NCBI RefSeq assembly: GCF_026191675.1
Contig: NZ_JAKRRY010000001.1
Span: 186,001-250,000 of the forward strand
Length of the DNA: 64,000 nt
Direction of reading: 5' to 3'
DNA from: Vibrio qingdaonensis
GTDB lineage: Bacteria; Pseudomonadota; Gammaproteobacteria; Enterobacterales; Vibrionaceae
Shown: positions 1 through 8,721 of the stretch, piece by piece
Layout: every line of letters starts with the position of its first letter
Position numbering within the stretch: position 1 is the first letter of the stretch
The notes under the pieces: model-generated
Told to the model about the DNA's origin: nothing
The model's database searches: none
What the model saw: the letters and a program-made list of their open reading frames with translations, nothing else
Made by a program: the position numbers and the translations under genes

Positions 1-89
1 GTACTTCGCTGGTAAGTCTTCAAATACCACACTGGCTGTTAATCACTAACACCACCATTGCGCCTTGATTATCCAGTCATATTAAACAA

Positions 90-114
90 AAAGGTCTGCT
101 TTATGCAGACCTTT
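90..114 (-). terminator. Rho-independent terminator of the 37-aa mini-gene
   Basis: A perfect 10-bp stem (AAAGGTCTGC / GCAGACCTTT) with a 5-base loop. Read on the minus strand it runs into a T-rich tract (TTTTTGTTT), as an intrinsic terminator should. It starts 4 bases past the stop codon of the small minus-strand ORF. It may also serve a plus-strand gene entering from the left: frame 2 is open from base 2 to a TAA at 47-49, but that tail is too short to identify. Confidence 0.7.
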
Positions 115-117
115 GCT

Positions 118-231
118 CTATATAAACATGATATCCGCAACACTATCGATCGTCGCGTCAGCTGCCCCATTTAATTGACTGGCTAAATTGGCCATCAGCG
201 CAGTGCACGCTGCTATTACTGCAATAATCAT
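118..231 (-). CDS. 37-residue hydrophobic small protein, unknown function
   Basis: I do not recognise this product. The ORF encodes 37 residues beginning MIIAVIAACTALMANLASQL, so the first half is a hydrophobic, Ala-rich helix and the second half is acidic (AADATIDSVADIMF). A good ribosome-binding site (AGAGGAG, about 8 bases before the ATG) precedes it and an intrinsic terminator follows immediately, so it looks like a complete mini-transcription unit. The composition would fit a small membrane-associated protein or a peptide with a short leader, but nothing shows the role. It ends before the 163-base gap that separates it from the NUDIX/PAP2 gene on the same strand. Confidence 0.45.
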   Translation of the reverse strand: MIIAVIAACTALMANLASQLNGAADATIDSVADIMFI

Positions 232-356
232 TTGAATGCTCCTCTTCATTAGAGCTGTAGATTAGTACAAGTTTTAAACCAAAATTTGCCTTTATACGCC
301 AACAGAGGAAGTATAAATATTAAGCCTTCGAAGACAAGTCTCCATCTAAATACAAT

Positions 357-392
357 AATACCATTGGAAACAACAATACCATTGGAAACAAC
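357..392. repeat. Exact 18-bp tandem duplication
   Basis: AATACCATTGGAAACAAC occurs twice head to tail, just past the stop codon of the NUDIX/PAP2 gene. No stem or protein-coding sense is apparent. It is one of several short tandem duplications in this window. Confidence 0.85.
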
Positions 393-394
393 GG

Positions 395-1927
395 TTAACG
401 ACAATGCTGATTACGAAACAAAATCATCACGACGGCCGGTACAATTATGATGATAGGAACGACTAAGGTTTGCAGTAGTAGTGACCCTATTCCACTATGC
501 GCTACCACATCTTCTAAATGAAAATAGCCTATCAACATAACTAAAATTACCGATAGCGAATACAACAATTCTCGCAAACACATTCGTGAGCGTGGTGGGC
601 AATAGCTACTTGCGACAGCAAAGAGCAACATCCCAATGCAAAGTGCTAACCAACTCAAAAATGAAGGGAATTGCCATATATACGCAAACAGGGCAGCAAT
701 ACTCGTTAAGACTATCCATACCTTCGTGCTTGTAAACGTATAATCTTCACTCACGGTAAGGCTGAAATAGTGTCGAATAAAATGCCAGCCCACTAACGCG
801 CCAATAATAGCACCTGCAAACATGTCCGATAAAAAGGCTCCACCACTGATAAACTGGTAGAACGCAATAATGATAGTGACCCAAAAAGCTGCAATCGCAA
901 ACTTACCAAGGTGCCTCGGTTTTATCTGGCTCACTACGATACTGGAAATACAGATCCAGTTCGCCATCAATAAATCGGGGAAGCTAAATCCACTGCGTTC
1001 ATTATAATTGAGCGTTGGCAGATAAGCGTGGGGCACAGGAAAGCTAAAGCCTTGCTTTGCCACGAGAATAAACAATGATGTTGCGGTCACGGCAAACATA
1101 AGCTGAGCGGTAAAATGCCGCCCCCACAACCAGATAAACAGCGGTAAAAAAGCGAGAAGCAATAAGGGCTGAATTAGTACATAGAGGATATTTCCACCCA
1201 ATAACACCACTTCTTGGAGTTGTTTGGGGGCAGTCACTAATGCTTCTTGTGTGCTTGATAGCCAAGATAGTTCCACTTGATGGACTCGAGGCGCCGAGCT
1301 AATTAAATTATCAATATAACGAATTGGCTGATTGCTTAATGACAAAAACATGTCCTCAACCAAAGGCCATTGTTGTGGGTAGCGGTACTCCACTGGCGAC
1401 ACACTTTTAGGGCTGAGTAAATTGGCGCTGCGAACTTCCACACCAAAATGCGGAGCGAAGTAAATCGGTAACTCTACACCGCGCCCATAGTTGGTTTCAC
1501 TGTAAGCAATGATATCGGACTCAACTAAGCACTCATAAAATACGGCTCTGTCCGTTCTTCCAAGTTCTCGGCCAACGACAACGACAAGTCCAGCTTCTTC
1601 CCATGTTTCTCGTTGAGCGGTTAACCGTGGGTTCTCGTTATTCTCGATCGTTCCACCGGGGAGTGATAATTTATTTGTGACAATTTCATCGACGAGTAAA
1701 ATTCTATCATCGCTGCGAACCAGACATAACGCCCCTCTCACTGTTGGAGCTAACGGCGGATCGTTATGCACAAAAGGTTGTCGGAGGCTATCCGATAGTT
1801 CATTAAATGCAGTCACTGGCATCTTAGACGACGTCACAGCGGTGGTGTTCGAAGAAGCGAAGCTCTGATGTATTGTTAATAACGCAAGCAAAAGCGTAAA
1901 AGCAATATGGCTCAAAATTTGAGTCAC
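395..1927 (-). CDS. NUDIX hydrolase / PAP2-like membrane fusion protein
   Basis: The GTG start at 1927 is preferred over the upstream ATG at 2032: it has TTTAGG upstream, leaves a 13-base gap to the GNAT gene instead of a 92-base overlap, and puts a signal-peptide-like segment (ILSHIAFTLLLALLTIHQSFASS) at the N-terminus. The 510-residue product then has a NUDIX domain with a good Nudix box at about residues 91-114 (GGTIENNE...RETWEEAGL). From about residue 240 to the end there are many membrane segments resembling a PAP2 phosphatase. NUDIX enzymes hydrolyse nucleoside diphosphates linked to X; PAP2 enzymes dephosphorylate lipid or prenyl phosphates. The PAP2 signature is eroded: PDLL stands where PSGH is expected and no His precedes the final SDMFAG motif. 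The signal peptide suggests a periplasmic NUDIX domain. Substrate unknown. Confidence 0.75.
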   Translation of the reverse strand: MTQILSHIAFTLLLALLTIHQSFASSNTTAVTSSKMPVTAFNELSDSLRQPFVHNDPPLAPTVRGALCLVRSDDRILLVDEIVTNKLSLPGGTIENNENPRLTAQRETWEEAGLVVVVGRELGRTDRAVFYECLVESDIIAYSETNYGRGVELPIYFAPHFGVEVRSANLLSPKSVSPVEYRYPQQWPLVEDMFLSLSNQPIRYIDNLISSAPRVHQVELSWLSSTQEALVTAPKQLQEVVLLGGNILYVLIQPLLLLAFLPLFIWLWGRHFTAQLMFAVTATSLFILVAKQGFSFPVPHAYLPTLNYNERSGFSFPDLLMANWICISSIVVSQIKPRHLGKFAIAAFWVTIIIAFYQFISGGAFLSDMFAGAIIGALVGWHFIRHYFSLTVSEDYTFTSTKVWIVLTSIAALFAYIWQFPSFLSWLALCIGMLLFAVASSYCPPRSRMCLRELLYSLSVILVMLIGYFHLEDVVAHSGIGSLLLQTLVVPIIIIVPAVVMILFRNQHCR

Positions 1928-1940
1928 AAAAGTACCTAAA

Positions 1941-2438
1941 TTATATTTTTTTTCTAAGACAATGAATATGAGAGAAAAATCCCTCTTTATTATATAAGTT
2001 GAGGGCCGATTGATTGAAATCCCACACTTCAACCATTATTTGCGATGCGCCCAACTCTGTTAAGCGATGTTCTGCTTGTGCGAGCAATGCTTGTGCATAA
2101 CCGTGCTGTCGATGACTGGGTAGGACAAACAGCTCATCGATACTCCCGACTAAACAAGGTCGACTGATCGGCGATACCAATTCACAAAACTGCGCCGTGA
2201 TAAAACCAACGATTGAGTTAGCTGAAGACTCTGAACCATCAACGGTAAGTACAAGGACCAAACAATCCGGTGAATCAAGATAACGAGCAACGCTCTTTTC
2301 TTGTTGCACTTCTTCCGCCGACTTAAAGTCTTCTGGCACAGCGTGATGATGATACTGATGCAATTCATACATGAGATCATTCAACGTGTCCAAATCGTCT
2401 GTTTTCGCTGAACGGATAGTAAAGGTTAAGTCGGTCAT
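1941..2438 (-). CDS. GNAT-family N-acetyltransferase
   Basis: A 165-residue protein with a standard GNAT layout. An N-terminal strand-helix begins FTIRSAKTDDLDTLNDLMYE. The acetyl-CoA loop region reads IDELFVLPSHRQHGYAQALL (motif A, with R/Q-x-x-G-x-A/G variation). A C-terminal motif B follows (ALNLYNKEGF). It should transfer an acetyl group from acetyl-CoA to an amine of a small molecule or protein; the substrate cannot be told. It lies 13 bases upstream of the NUDIX/PAP2 fusion on the same strand, so the two are probably cotranscribed. Confidence 0.85.
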   Translation of the reverse strand: MTDLTFTIRSAKTDDLDTLNDLMYELHQYHHHAVPEDFKSAEEVQQEKSVARYLDSPDCLVLVLTVDGSESSANSIVGFITAQFCELVSPISRPCLVGSIDELFVLPSHRQHGYAQALLAQAEHRLTELGASQIMVEVWDFNQSALNLYNKEGFFSHIHCLRKKI

Positions 2439-2611
2439 AACGGGATTAAATGTTGTAAAAAAGAGCGCTGCTTACAAATGTGCGCCTAGTGTGAGGGTTT
2501 TGTCAGGGATGTGCAAATAAAAAAACATAAGGAAATAGGATCACCAATAGTCTTGGCACAACATCACGACAATCACTGACTATACTTACCAAAAAGCCAA
2601 GGAAAACCAAG

Positions 2612-2974
2612 ATGAGACCATTACCGCTGTTTTCACTGTTTTCACTGTTTTCACTGTTTTCACTGTTTTCACTATTAGTATGGGCGCCCTATTCATTCGC
2701 GGCATTACCAATGAAGTGTTCCTTAACCGCAACCAGTGACCACTTTTGGTTTTATCAAGAGCAGCGTGTCTTTGAAAGTGAGCAGTTCGTTATTTTTCAA
2801 AATTTTAAAGGCAGAGTCGTCACGCAAGTCGATCTGAAAACAGGAAAGTTCAGCCGGACCACGTATATCGGCGAACCCTTTACTCCAAGGTATCAAGTGT
2901 TATTTGGTCTCTGCGAGGAACCAAACCATATCCTTAAAATGTGGCACATGAGTTCGGTTCCTTATGACAACTAA
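2612..2974 (+). CDS. Small secreted protein with repeat-built signal peptide
   Basis: The 120-residue product starts MRPLPL, continues with a run of (FSL) tripeptides, then VWAPYSFAALPMK, which reads as a signal peptide cleaved near SFA-A. The mature part of about 85 residues has two Cys (CSLTATSDHF... and GLCEEPNH), enough for one disulphide, and no domain that I recognise. RBS AAGGAAAA lies 9 bases before the ATG. The gene stands alone, facing the convergent prpE. The hydrophobic core of the signal is made of a 9-bp tandem repeat, so its length could vary between strains. Confidence 0.6.
   Translation: MRPLPLFSLFSLFSLFSLFSLLVWAPYSFAALPMKCSLTATSDHFWFYQEQRVFESEQFVIFQNFKGRVVTQVDLKTGKFSRTTYIGEPFTPRYQVLFGLCEEPNHILKMWHMSSVPYDN
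2630..2673 (+). repeat. 9-bp in-frame tandem repeat, about 4.9 copies
   Basis: TTTTCACTG is repeated four times with a fifth copy lacking its last base. Each unit encodes Phe-Ser-Leu in the hydrophobic core of the signal peptide of the small secreted protein. Gain or loss of a unit would keep the reading frame and change only signal-peptide length. Confidence 0.95.
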
Positions 2975-2999
2975 TGTCGACGCTGCGTTTAACAACAAG

Positions 3000-4880
3000 T
3001 TAGTCAGCGTGCAGCGCTTTTTCAATTTCAGATAAGCTGCTCGGGTCATCTATTGTCGATGGCACGGTATAGCTCTCACCGTCCGCAATTTGTCGAATAA
3101 CACGGCGCAATATTTTACCAGAACGCGTTTTTGGTAAGCGCTCGACGACCAATGCATGTTTAAAGCACGCAACCGCGCCTATCTCTTGTCGTACTTTGCC
3201 AACTAATTCATGCTCTAACTCACTACTGTCCACTTTCACACCATCTTTCAATACCACAAGGCCAAGTGGCAGTTGCCCTTTTAAGTCATCATGCACCCCC
3301 ACTACGGCGCACTCCGCAATGGCTGGATGACCGCCAACTATCTCCTCCATTTCACCAGTTGAGAGTCGGTGTCCAGCGACATTAATAACATCATCGACGC
3401 GACCCATGATAAATAAATACCCCTCTTCATCTAAATACCCACCATCACCTGACACATAATAACCTGCAAATTGGCTCATATAGCCTGATTCAAAGCGATC
3501 GTGATTTCGCCATACCGTCGTCAAACAGCTTGGGGGGAGCGGCCGTTTCAGCGAAACAAAACCCTGTTGATTGGCTGCAACAGGTTCACCTAACTCATTC
3601 AATATCTCCACCTTAAAACCCGGACTTGGTTTGGTGGAGGAACCGGCTTTAATTGGCATGGCTTCAATACCCACCGGGTTGGACGCGATAGCCCAGCCAG
3701 TTTCGGTTTGCCACCAGTGATCAATCACGGGTTTATTCGTCTGTTGCTCTACCCAATCAAGGGTTGGTGGATCAAGTCGTTCACCAGCCATGAAGATACT
3801 TTTCAGTCGACTTAGGTCATAGTTTCTGAGCGCTAAACCATCTGGGTCTTCTTTCTTAATCGCTCGGAACGCCGTTGGCGCTGAGAATAAGACCGTCACA
3901 TCATACTCTTCACAAACTCGCCAAAACGCACCGGGATCGGGTGTTCTGACCGGTTTACCCTCAAACAATATTGACGTGCAGCCATGAATAAGCGGAGCAT
4001 AAACAATATACGAGTGCCCAACGACCCAACCCACATCCGAAGCCGCCCAAAACACACCATCGGTAGGCATATCATAAACCGTACTCATTGAATATTTCAT
4101 CGCGACGGCATGCCCACCATTATCACGTACGACACCCTTTGGCTTTCCCGTTGTTCCAGACGTATAAAGAATATACAGGGGATCCGTCGCCAACACTGGC
4201 ACACACGCATGAGGTAGGGCTTGGTCGTATGACTCTTGCCAATCTAAATCGCGATCTTGACCCAACTCAGCTTGACATTGTTCGCGCTGAAGCACGAAGA
4301 CTTTTTCAGGCTTCCATCGGCTGTCCATGATCGCTCTATCAACCAACGGTTTATAAGGCAGAACTTTGTTAATCTCAACGCCGCAAGAAGCGGTCATGAT
4401 GACTTTTGGTTCCGCATCTTCAATCCGCACAGCAAGCTCGCTAGGAGCAAATCCACCAAACACTACCGAATGAATCGCGCCAAGCCGTGCGCACGCCAAC
4501 ATTGCCATCGCTGCTTCAGGGATCATCGGCATGTAGATAACAACACGGTCGCCTTTCGTCACGCCTTGCTTAGCCAACATTCCGGCAATTTTCGCCACCT
4601 TGTCTCTTAATACAAAGTAGCTAATTTTCTGCTTAACCCCAGTAACCGGTGAGTCATAAATAAGGGCGGTATGATCTCCGCGGCCTTGTTCGCAATGATA
4701 ATCCAATGCCAACCAAGCGGTATTCATTACACCATCAGGGAACCAACGTTCAATACCATTTTCATCTTTTCCTAATATTGTTTTTGGTGCTTCAAACCAA
4801 TCAATCGCTTTTGACTGATGCTGCCAAAATAATTCTGGTTGTTGTTCGGCCCACTGATATTCTTTTTGATATGCAGACAT
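3000..4880 (-). CDS. prpE: Propionyl-CoA synthetase
   Basis: This 626-residue ATP-dependent acyl-CoA ligase activates propionate with CoA, the entry step of the methylcitrate cycle. The N-terminal ACAS cap (YQWAEQQPELFW) is followed by the AMP-binding motif LYILYTSGTTGKPKG at about residue 235. Next come the WWQTETGW substrate/adenylate motif and YYVSGDGGYLDEEGY. The C-terminal PKTRSGKILRR carries the Lys that is regulated by acetylation in this family. The length matches PrpE (about 630). It is the last gene of the prp operon, 19 bases after prpF. The relative acetyl-CoA synthetase is the alternative, but the context makes PrpE nearly certain. Confidence 0.95.
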   Translation of the reverse strand: MSAYQKEYQWAEQQPELFWQHQSKAIDWFEAPKTILGKDENGIERWFPDGVMNTAWLALDYHCEQGRGDHTALIYDSPVTGVKQKISYFVLRDKVAKIAGMLAKQGVTKGDRVVIYMPMIPEAAMAMLACARLGAIHSVVFGGFAPSELAVRIEDAEPKVIMTASCGVEINKVLPYKPLVDRAIMDSRWKPEKVFVLQREQCQAELGQDRDLDWQESYDQALPHACVPVLATDPLYILYTSGTTGKPKGVVRDNGGHAVAMKYSMSTVYDMPTDGVFWAASDVGWVVGHSYIVYAPLIHGCTSILFEGKPVRTPDPGAFWRVCEEYDVTVLFSAPTAFRAIKKEDPDGLALRNYDLSRLKSIFMAGERLDPPTLDWVEQQTNKPVIDHWWQTETGWAIASNPVGIEAMPIKAGSSTKPSPGFKVEILNELGEPVAANQQGFVSLKRPLPPSCLTTVWRNHDRFESGYMSQFAGYYVSGDGGYLDEEGYLFIMGRVDDVINVAGHRLSTGEMEEIVGGHPAIAECAVVGVHDDLKGQLPLGLVVLKDGVKVDSSELEHELVGKVRQEIGAVACFKHALVVERLPKTRSGKILRRVIRQIADGESYTVPSTIDDPSSLSEIEKALHAD

Positions 4881-4899
4881 AATGCGTCCTCCAATATGT

Positions 4900-6075
4900 C
4901 TAATTCATTGTATCCGATGGCACGCGAACCCAGCCTTCCATAAGGATTCTCGCACTTCGACTCATGATAGCTTTATCGACAGTCCAACCTGTTGATGCTT
5001 GTGACGCAGTCGCGCCGACTTTCAATGTCCCAGACGGATGGCCAAATGTCACCGCTTGCCGAGCGCCACCGCCTGCTGCCAAATTGACTACCGTGCCCTC
5101 CACACTCGCGGCACAAGCGATAGCAACGGCGGCCGTACCCATCATCGCGTGATGCAGTTTCCCCATAGACATCGCTCGCACTAACAGGTCTACGTCATGA
5201 GCATTAATTGGCTTTTGGCTGGATGAGAGGTAGCTTTTAGGCGGTGAAACAAACGCCAGTTTCGGTGTGTGTTGTCGTGTCTTTGCTTGTTCTATCGAAT
5301 CAATCAGACCCATTTTCAACGCGCCAACCGCGCGGATGGCCTCAAATTTTTCGAGCCAGTGTGGGTCACTATTAATATCATCTTGAAGCTCATCGCCATT
5401 TAAACCAAGTTCATGCGCATCAATGAAGATTGTCGGAATACCCGCATTTATCAATGTTGCGTTGAATACCCCGACGTCAGGAACACTAAGATCATCGACA
5501 AGGTTACCCGTTGGAAACATCGAACCCGAACTGTCACTAGGATCGACAAACGCGACCTTGATCTCCGCAGCAGGAAATGTCACGCCATCTAATTCAAAGT
5601 CACCCAACTCTTGTACTTCACCATCGACAATAGGGACATTGGCAATAATCGTCTTGCTAATATTGGCTTGCCATATTCTCACTGGCACAACACCATTTTC
5701 AGGAATCCGCTCTTCATCGATAAGTCCGCTATGAATCGCGAATGGACCTACCGCTGCCGATAAATTACCGCAATTACCACTCCAATCTACAAACGCCTTA
5801 TCAATGGACACTTGACCAAACAGATAATCGACATCATGCTCTGAGCAAGCACTCTTAGACACAATCACCGCTTTACTGGTGCTTGAGGTTGCGCCCCCTA
5901 ATCCATCAATCTGCTTAGCATAAGGGTCTGGGCTACCAATAACGCGCATAAGCAGCTTATCGCGTGCCTCTCCTGGCTGTTGGGCTTTTATCGGCAGGTC
6001 TTGCCAATTAAAAAATACCCCTTTACTCGTGCCACCTCGCATGTAGGTTGCCGGAACTCTGATTTGCTTCGTCAT
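4900..6075 (-). CDS. prpF: 2-methylaconitate cis-trans isomerase
   Basis: A 391-residue PrpF-family protein starting MTKQIRVPATYMRGGTSKGVFF, the family's characteristic N-terminus. Other expected features are the conserved DWSGNCGNLSAAVGPFAI segment with the active-site Cys, and SGTLKVGA near the C-terminus. PrpF isomerises the 2-methylaconitate made by AcnD so that it can be hydrated to 2-methylisocitrate; the acnD-prpF pair replaces PrpD in many bacteria. It starts 9 bases after acnD ends, and prpE follows 19 bases later. Confidence 0.95.
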   Translation of the reverse strand: MTKQIRVPATYMRGGTSKGVFFNWQDLPIKAQQPGEARDKLLMRVIGSPDPYAKQIDGLGGATSSTSKAVIVSKSACSEHDVDYLFGQVSIDKAFVDWSGNCGNLSAAVGPFAIHSGLIDEERIPENGVVPVRIWQANISKTIIANVPIVDGEVQELGDFELDGVTFPAAEIKVAFVDPSDSSGSMFPTGNLVDDLSVPDVGVFNATLINAGIPTIFIDAHELGLNGDELQDDINSDPHWLEKFEAIRAVGALKMGLIDSIEQAKTRQHTPKLAFVSPPKSYLSSSQKPINAHDVDLLVRAMSMGKLHHAMMGTAAVAIACAASVEGTVVNLAAGGGARQAVTFGHPSGTLKVGATASQASTGWTVDKAIMSRSARILMEGWVRVPSDTMN

Positions 6076-6084
6076 AAATCCCCC

Positions 6085-8697
6085 CTACTGAGCTAGAAAA
6101 TCTTGAGCGAAACGTTGTAAAACGCCGCCAGCGGAGTACACCTTCACTTCATCTGCAGTATCCAGCCGGCATGTCACGGCCACATCAAGCTTTTCGCCGT
6201 TAGCTCGAGTGATCACCAATGCTAGATCGCAACCCGCCTTAATTTCTCCTGCGACATCGTAAGACTCCGTTCCATCAAGCGCTAAGGTCTTTCGGTCTGT
6301 TCCAGTTTTAAATTGCAGTGGTAATACACCCATCCCCACTAAGTTGGTACGGTGAATCCGTTCAAAGCCTTCCGCTACAATCGCTTCAACTCCCGCTAAG
6401 CGCACACCTTTCGCAGCCCAATCTCGAGACGAGCCTTGCCCATAATCGGCACCTGCAATAATAATCAATGGTTGTTTGCGAGCCATGTAGGTTTCAATCG
6501 CCTCCCACATGCGAGTCACCTTGCCTTCTGGCTCTATACGCGCCAATGAACCTTGAACGACAGTTCCCTGCTCTTCCACCATTTCATTAAATAGCTTAGG
6601 GTTAGCAAAAGTAGCTCGTTGCGCGGTTAAATGATCACCTCGGTGCGTCGCATACGAGTTGTAGTCTTCTTCAGGTACACCCATAGTGGTTAAATACTCA
6701 CCCGCGGCACTACTTGCTAAGATGGCATTGGAAGGTGACAGATGGTCAGTGGTAATGTTGTCACCTAAAATTGCCAGCGGCCTCATCGCTTGTAGTGTGC
6801 ATTTCCGAGCTAACGCCCCTTCCCAATAGGGCGGTCTACGAATATAGGTACTTTGCGCCCGCCAATCGTAAAGAGGACTGCTGGATTTTTCAGCTTCATC
6901 CGGTTTAAACATCTGGATATAAACTTGATTAAATTGCTCAGGCTTGACGTGCTGGTTCACCACCGCATCAATTTCTTCGTCGCTTGGCCAAATATCAGCC
7001 AGATAGATAGGCTGACCTGATGCATCAAGCCCAAGCGCATCACGCTCAATATCAAATCGAATCGTCCCCGCCAACGCGTAAGCGACAACTAAAGGTGGTG
7101 ATGCTAAGAACGCTTGTTTCGCATAAGGATGAATGCGCCCATCAAAATTTCGATTTCCAGACAATACTGCTGTCGTGTATAGATCGTTGTCGACTATCTC
7201 TTTTTGAATTTTGGGATCCAGTGCGCCACTCATGCCATTACACGTTGTGCAAGCATAGGCCACGATACCAAACCCTAGTTTCTCTAACTCAGGCAGTAAC
7301 CCGGCGTCTTCTAAGTACAATTTAGCGACTTTGGATCCCGGAGCAAATGAAGATTTCACCCAAGGTTTACGAAGTAACCCTAACTGGTTGGCTTTTTTTG
7401 CAATAAGGCCAGCTGCTACCACGTTTCTTGGGTTACTCGTATTCGTGCAAGAAGTAATGGCTGCAATGATGACAGCGCCATCTGGTATTTCGTCAGCGTG
7501 TTGTTGCCACTCACCCGCAATACCCTGCAGGGTAAGCTGCGCAGTGGGTAAACGTCGATGCGGATTAGACGGTCCTGCCAATGTACGTTCCACAGCAGAC
7601 AAATCAAACTCCAACACCCGTTCATAATTAACATTTTCTAGTGTTTTCGCCCATAAACCTGTGTGTTTCGCATACTGTTCAACAAGCTTAACTTGTTCAT
7701 CATCGCGTCCGGTGAGCTTAAGGTAATTGATAGTTTGTTCATCAATATAGAACATCCCGGCCGATGCCCCATATTCTGGCGTCATATTCGATATGGTTGC
7801 TCGATCGCCAATGGTTAAATTTTTAGTTCCTTCTCCAAAAAATTCCAAATAGCTCGACACTACTCGTTGCGCACGAAGAAACTCCGTCAGTGCCAAAACA
7901 ATGTCCGTCGCGGTGATCCCCGGTTGACGCTCACCAATTAAACGCACGCCGACAATATCGGGTAATCGCATCATTGAAGGGCGGCCAAGCATAACCGTCT
8001 CAGCCTCAAGTCCGCCAACACCAATAGCGATGACGCCAAGTGAATCGACATGCGGAGTATGGCTATCGGTACCCACACACGTATCGGGGAATACAACACC
8101 CTGCTTAACTTGTACAACAGGGGAAAGCTTCTCTAGATTGATTTGGTGCATAATACCGTTACCAGCAGGCACGACACTGACGTTCTCAAATGCGGTTTTA
8201 CACCACTCTATAAAATGGAAACGGTCTTCGTTTCTACGCTCTTCGATAGCACGGTTTTTTTCAAAAGCGTCCGCTTCAAAGCCCGCATGCTCCACCGCTA
8301 ACGAGTGGTCGACAATAAGCTGGGTTTCTACCACTGGATTGACACTAGCAGGATAGCCACCTTGCTTAGCAATGGCATCACGTAGGCCCGCTAAATCAAC
8401 CAGCGCAGTTTGTCCAAGAATGTCGTGACAAACGACACGCGCCGGATACCAGGGAAAGTCTTTATCTCGACGTCGATAAATAAGCTGGGACAGACAAACT
8501 TCTAACTCAGATGGGTCACAACGACGCACCAGATTTTCGGCTAATACCCGTGACGTATACGGGAGCTGCTCGTACGCGCCCGCTTCAATATCATTGACCG
8601 CCGAACGCGCGTCATAATAATCCAGCTGCGAATTGGGGAACGACTTGCGATATTGATAGTTAACGGTTGGGTTAGAGTCACTTGTTTGATTAGACAT
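6085..8697 (-). CDS. acnD: Fe/S-dependent 2-methylcitrate dehydratase
   Basis: An 870-residue aconitase-family enzyme. The [4Fe-4S] ligands are visible as AITSCTNTSNP and ACTTCNGMSG, and the swivel domain has GADYGQGSSRDWAAKG. It converts 2-methylcitrate to 2-methylaconitate. The first ATG (8706) is directly abutted by its only AAGG, whereas the ATG at 8697 has AAAGGA at normal spacing, so 8697 is chosen; this removes three residues. The following prpF is diagnostic for AcnD rather than housekeeping AcnA. It lies 24 bases downstream of prpC. Confidence 0.95.
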   Translation of the reverse strand: MSNQTSDSNPTVNYQYRKSFPNSQLDYYDARSAVNDIEAGAYEQLPYTSRVLAENLVRRCDPSELEVCLSQLIYRRRDKDFPWYPARVVCHDILGQTALVDLAGLRDAIAKQGGYPASVNPVVETQLIVDHSLAVEHAGFEADAFEKNRAIEERRNEDRFHFIEWCKTAFENVSVVPAGNGIMHQINLEKLSPVVQVKQGVVFPDTCVGTDSHTPHVDSLGVIAIGVGGLEAETVMLGRPSMMRLPDIVGVRLIGERQPGITATDIVLALTEFLRAQRVVSSYLEFFGEGTKNLTIGDRATISNMTPEYGASAGMFYIDEQTINYLKLTGRDDEQVKLVEQYAKHTGLWAKTLENVNYERVLEFDLSAVERTLAGPSNPHRRLPTAQLTLQGIAGEWQQHADEIPDGAVIIAAITSCTNTSNPRNVVAAGLIAKKANQLGLLRKPWVKSSFAPGSKVAKLYLEDAGLLPELEKLGFGIVAYACTTCNGMSGALDPKIQKEIVDNDLYTTAVLSGNRNFDGRIHPYAKQAFLASPPLVVAYALAGTIRFDIERDALGLDASGQPIYLADIWPSDEEIDAVVNQHVKPEQFNQVYIQMFKPDEAEKSSSPLYDWRAQSTYIRRPPYWEGALARKCTLQAMRPLAILGDNITTDHLSPSNAILASSAAGEYLTTMGVPEEDYNSYATHRGDHLTAQRATFANPKLFNEMVEEQGTVVQGSLARIEPEGKVTRMWEAIETYMARKQPLIIIAGADYGQGSSRDWAAKGVRLAGVEAIVAEGFERIHRTNLVGMGVLPLQFKTGTDRKTLALDGTESYDVAGEIKAGCDLALVITRANGEKLDVAVTCRLDTADEVKVYSAGGVLQRFAQDFLAQ

Positions 8698-8721
8698 ATT
8701 CCACATCCTTTGCCTTACCGG

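Noticed and set aside
1..49. Possible C-terminal tail of a plus-strand gene ending at TAA 47-49
   Set aside because: Only about 15 residues (YFAGKSSNTTLAVNH) are present, too few to support a gene call.
4088..4610. Plus-strand ORFs inside prpE, and similar open frames opposite prpF, acnD, tssC, clpV and fliF
   Set aside because: They lie wholly inside well-identified genes, have no RBS and encode no recognisable protein.
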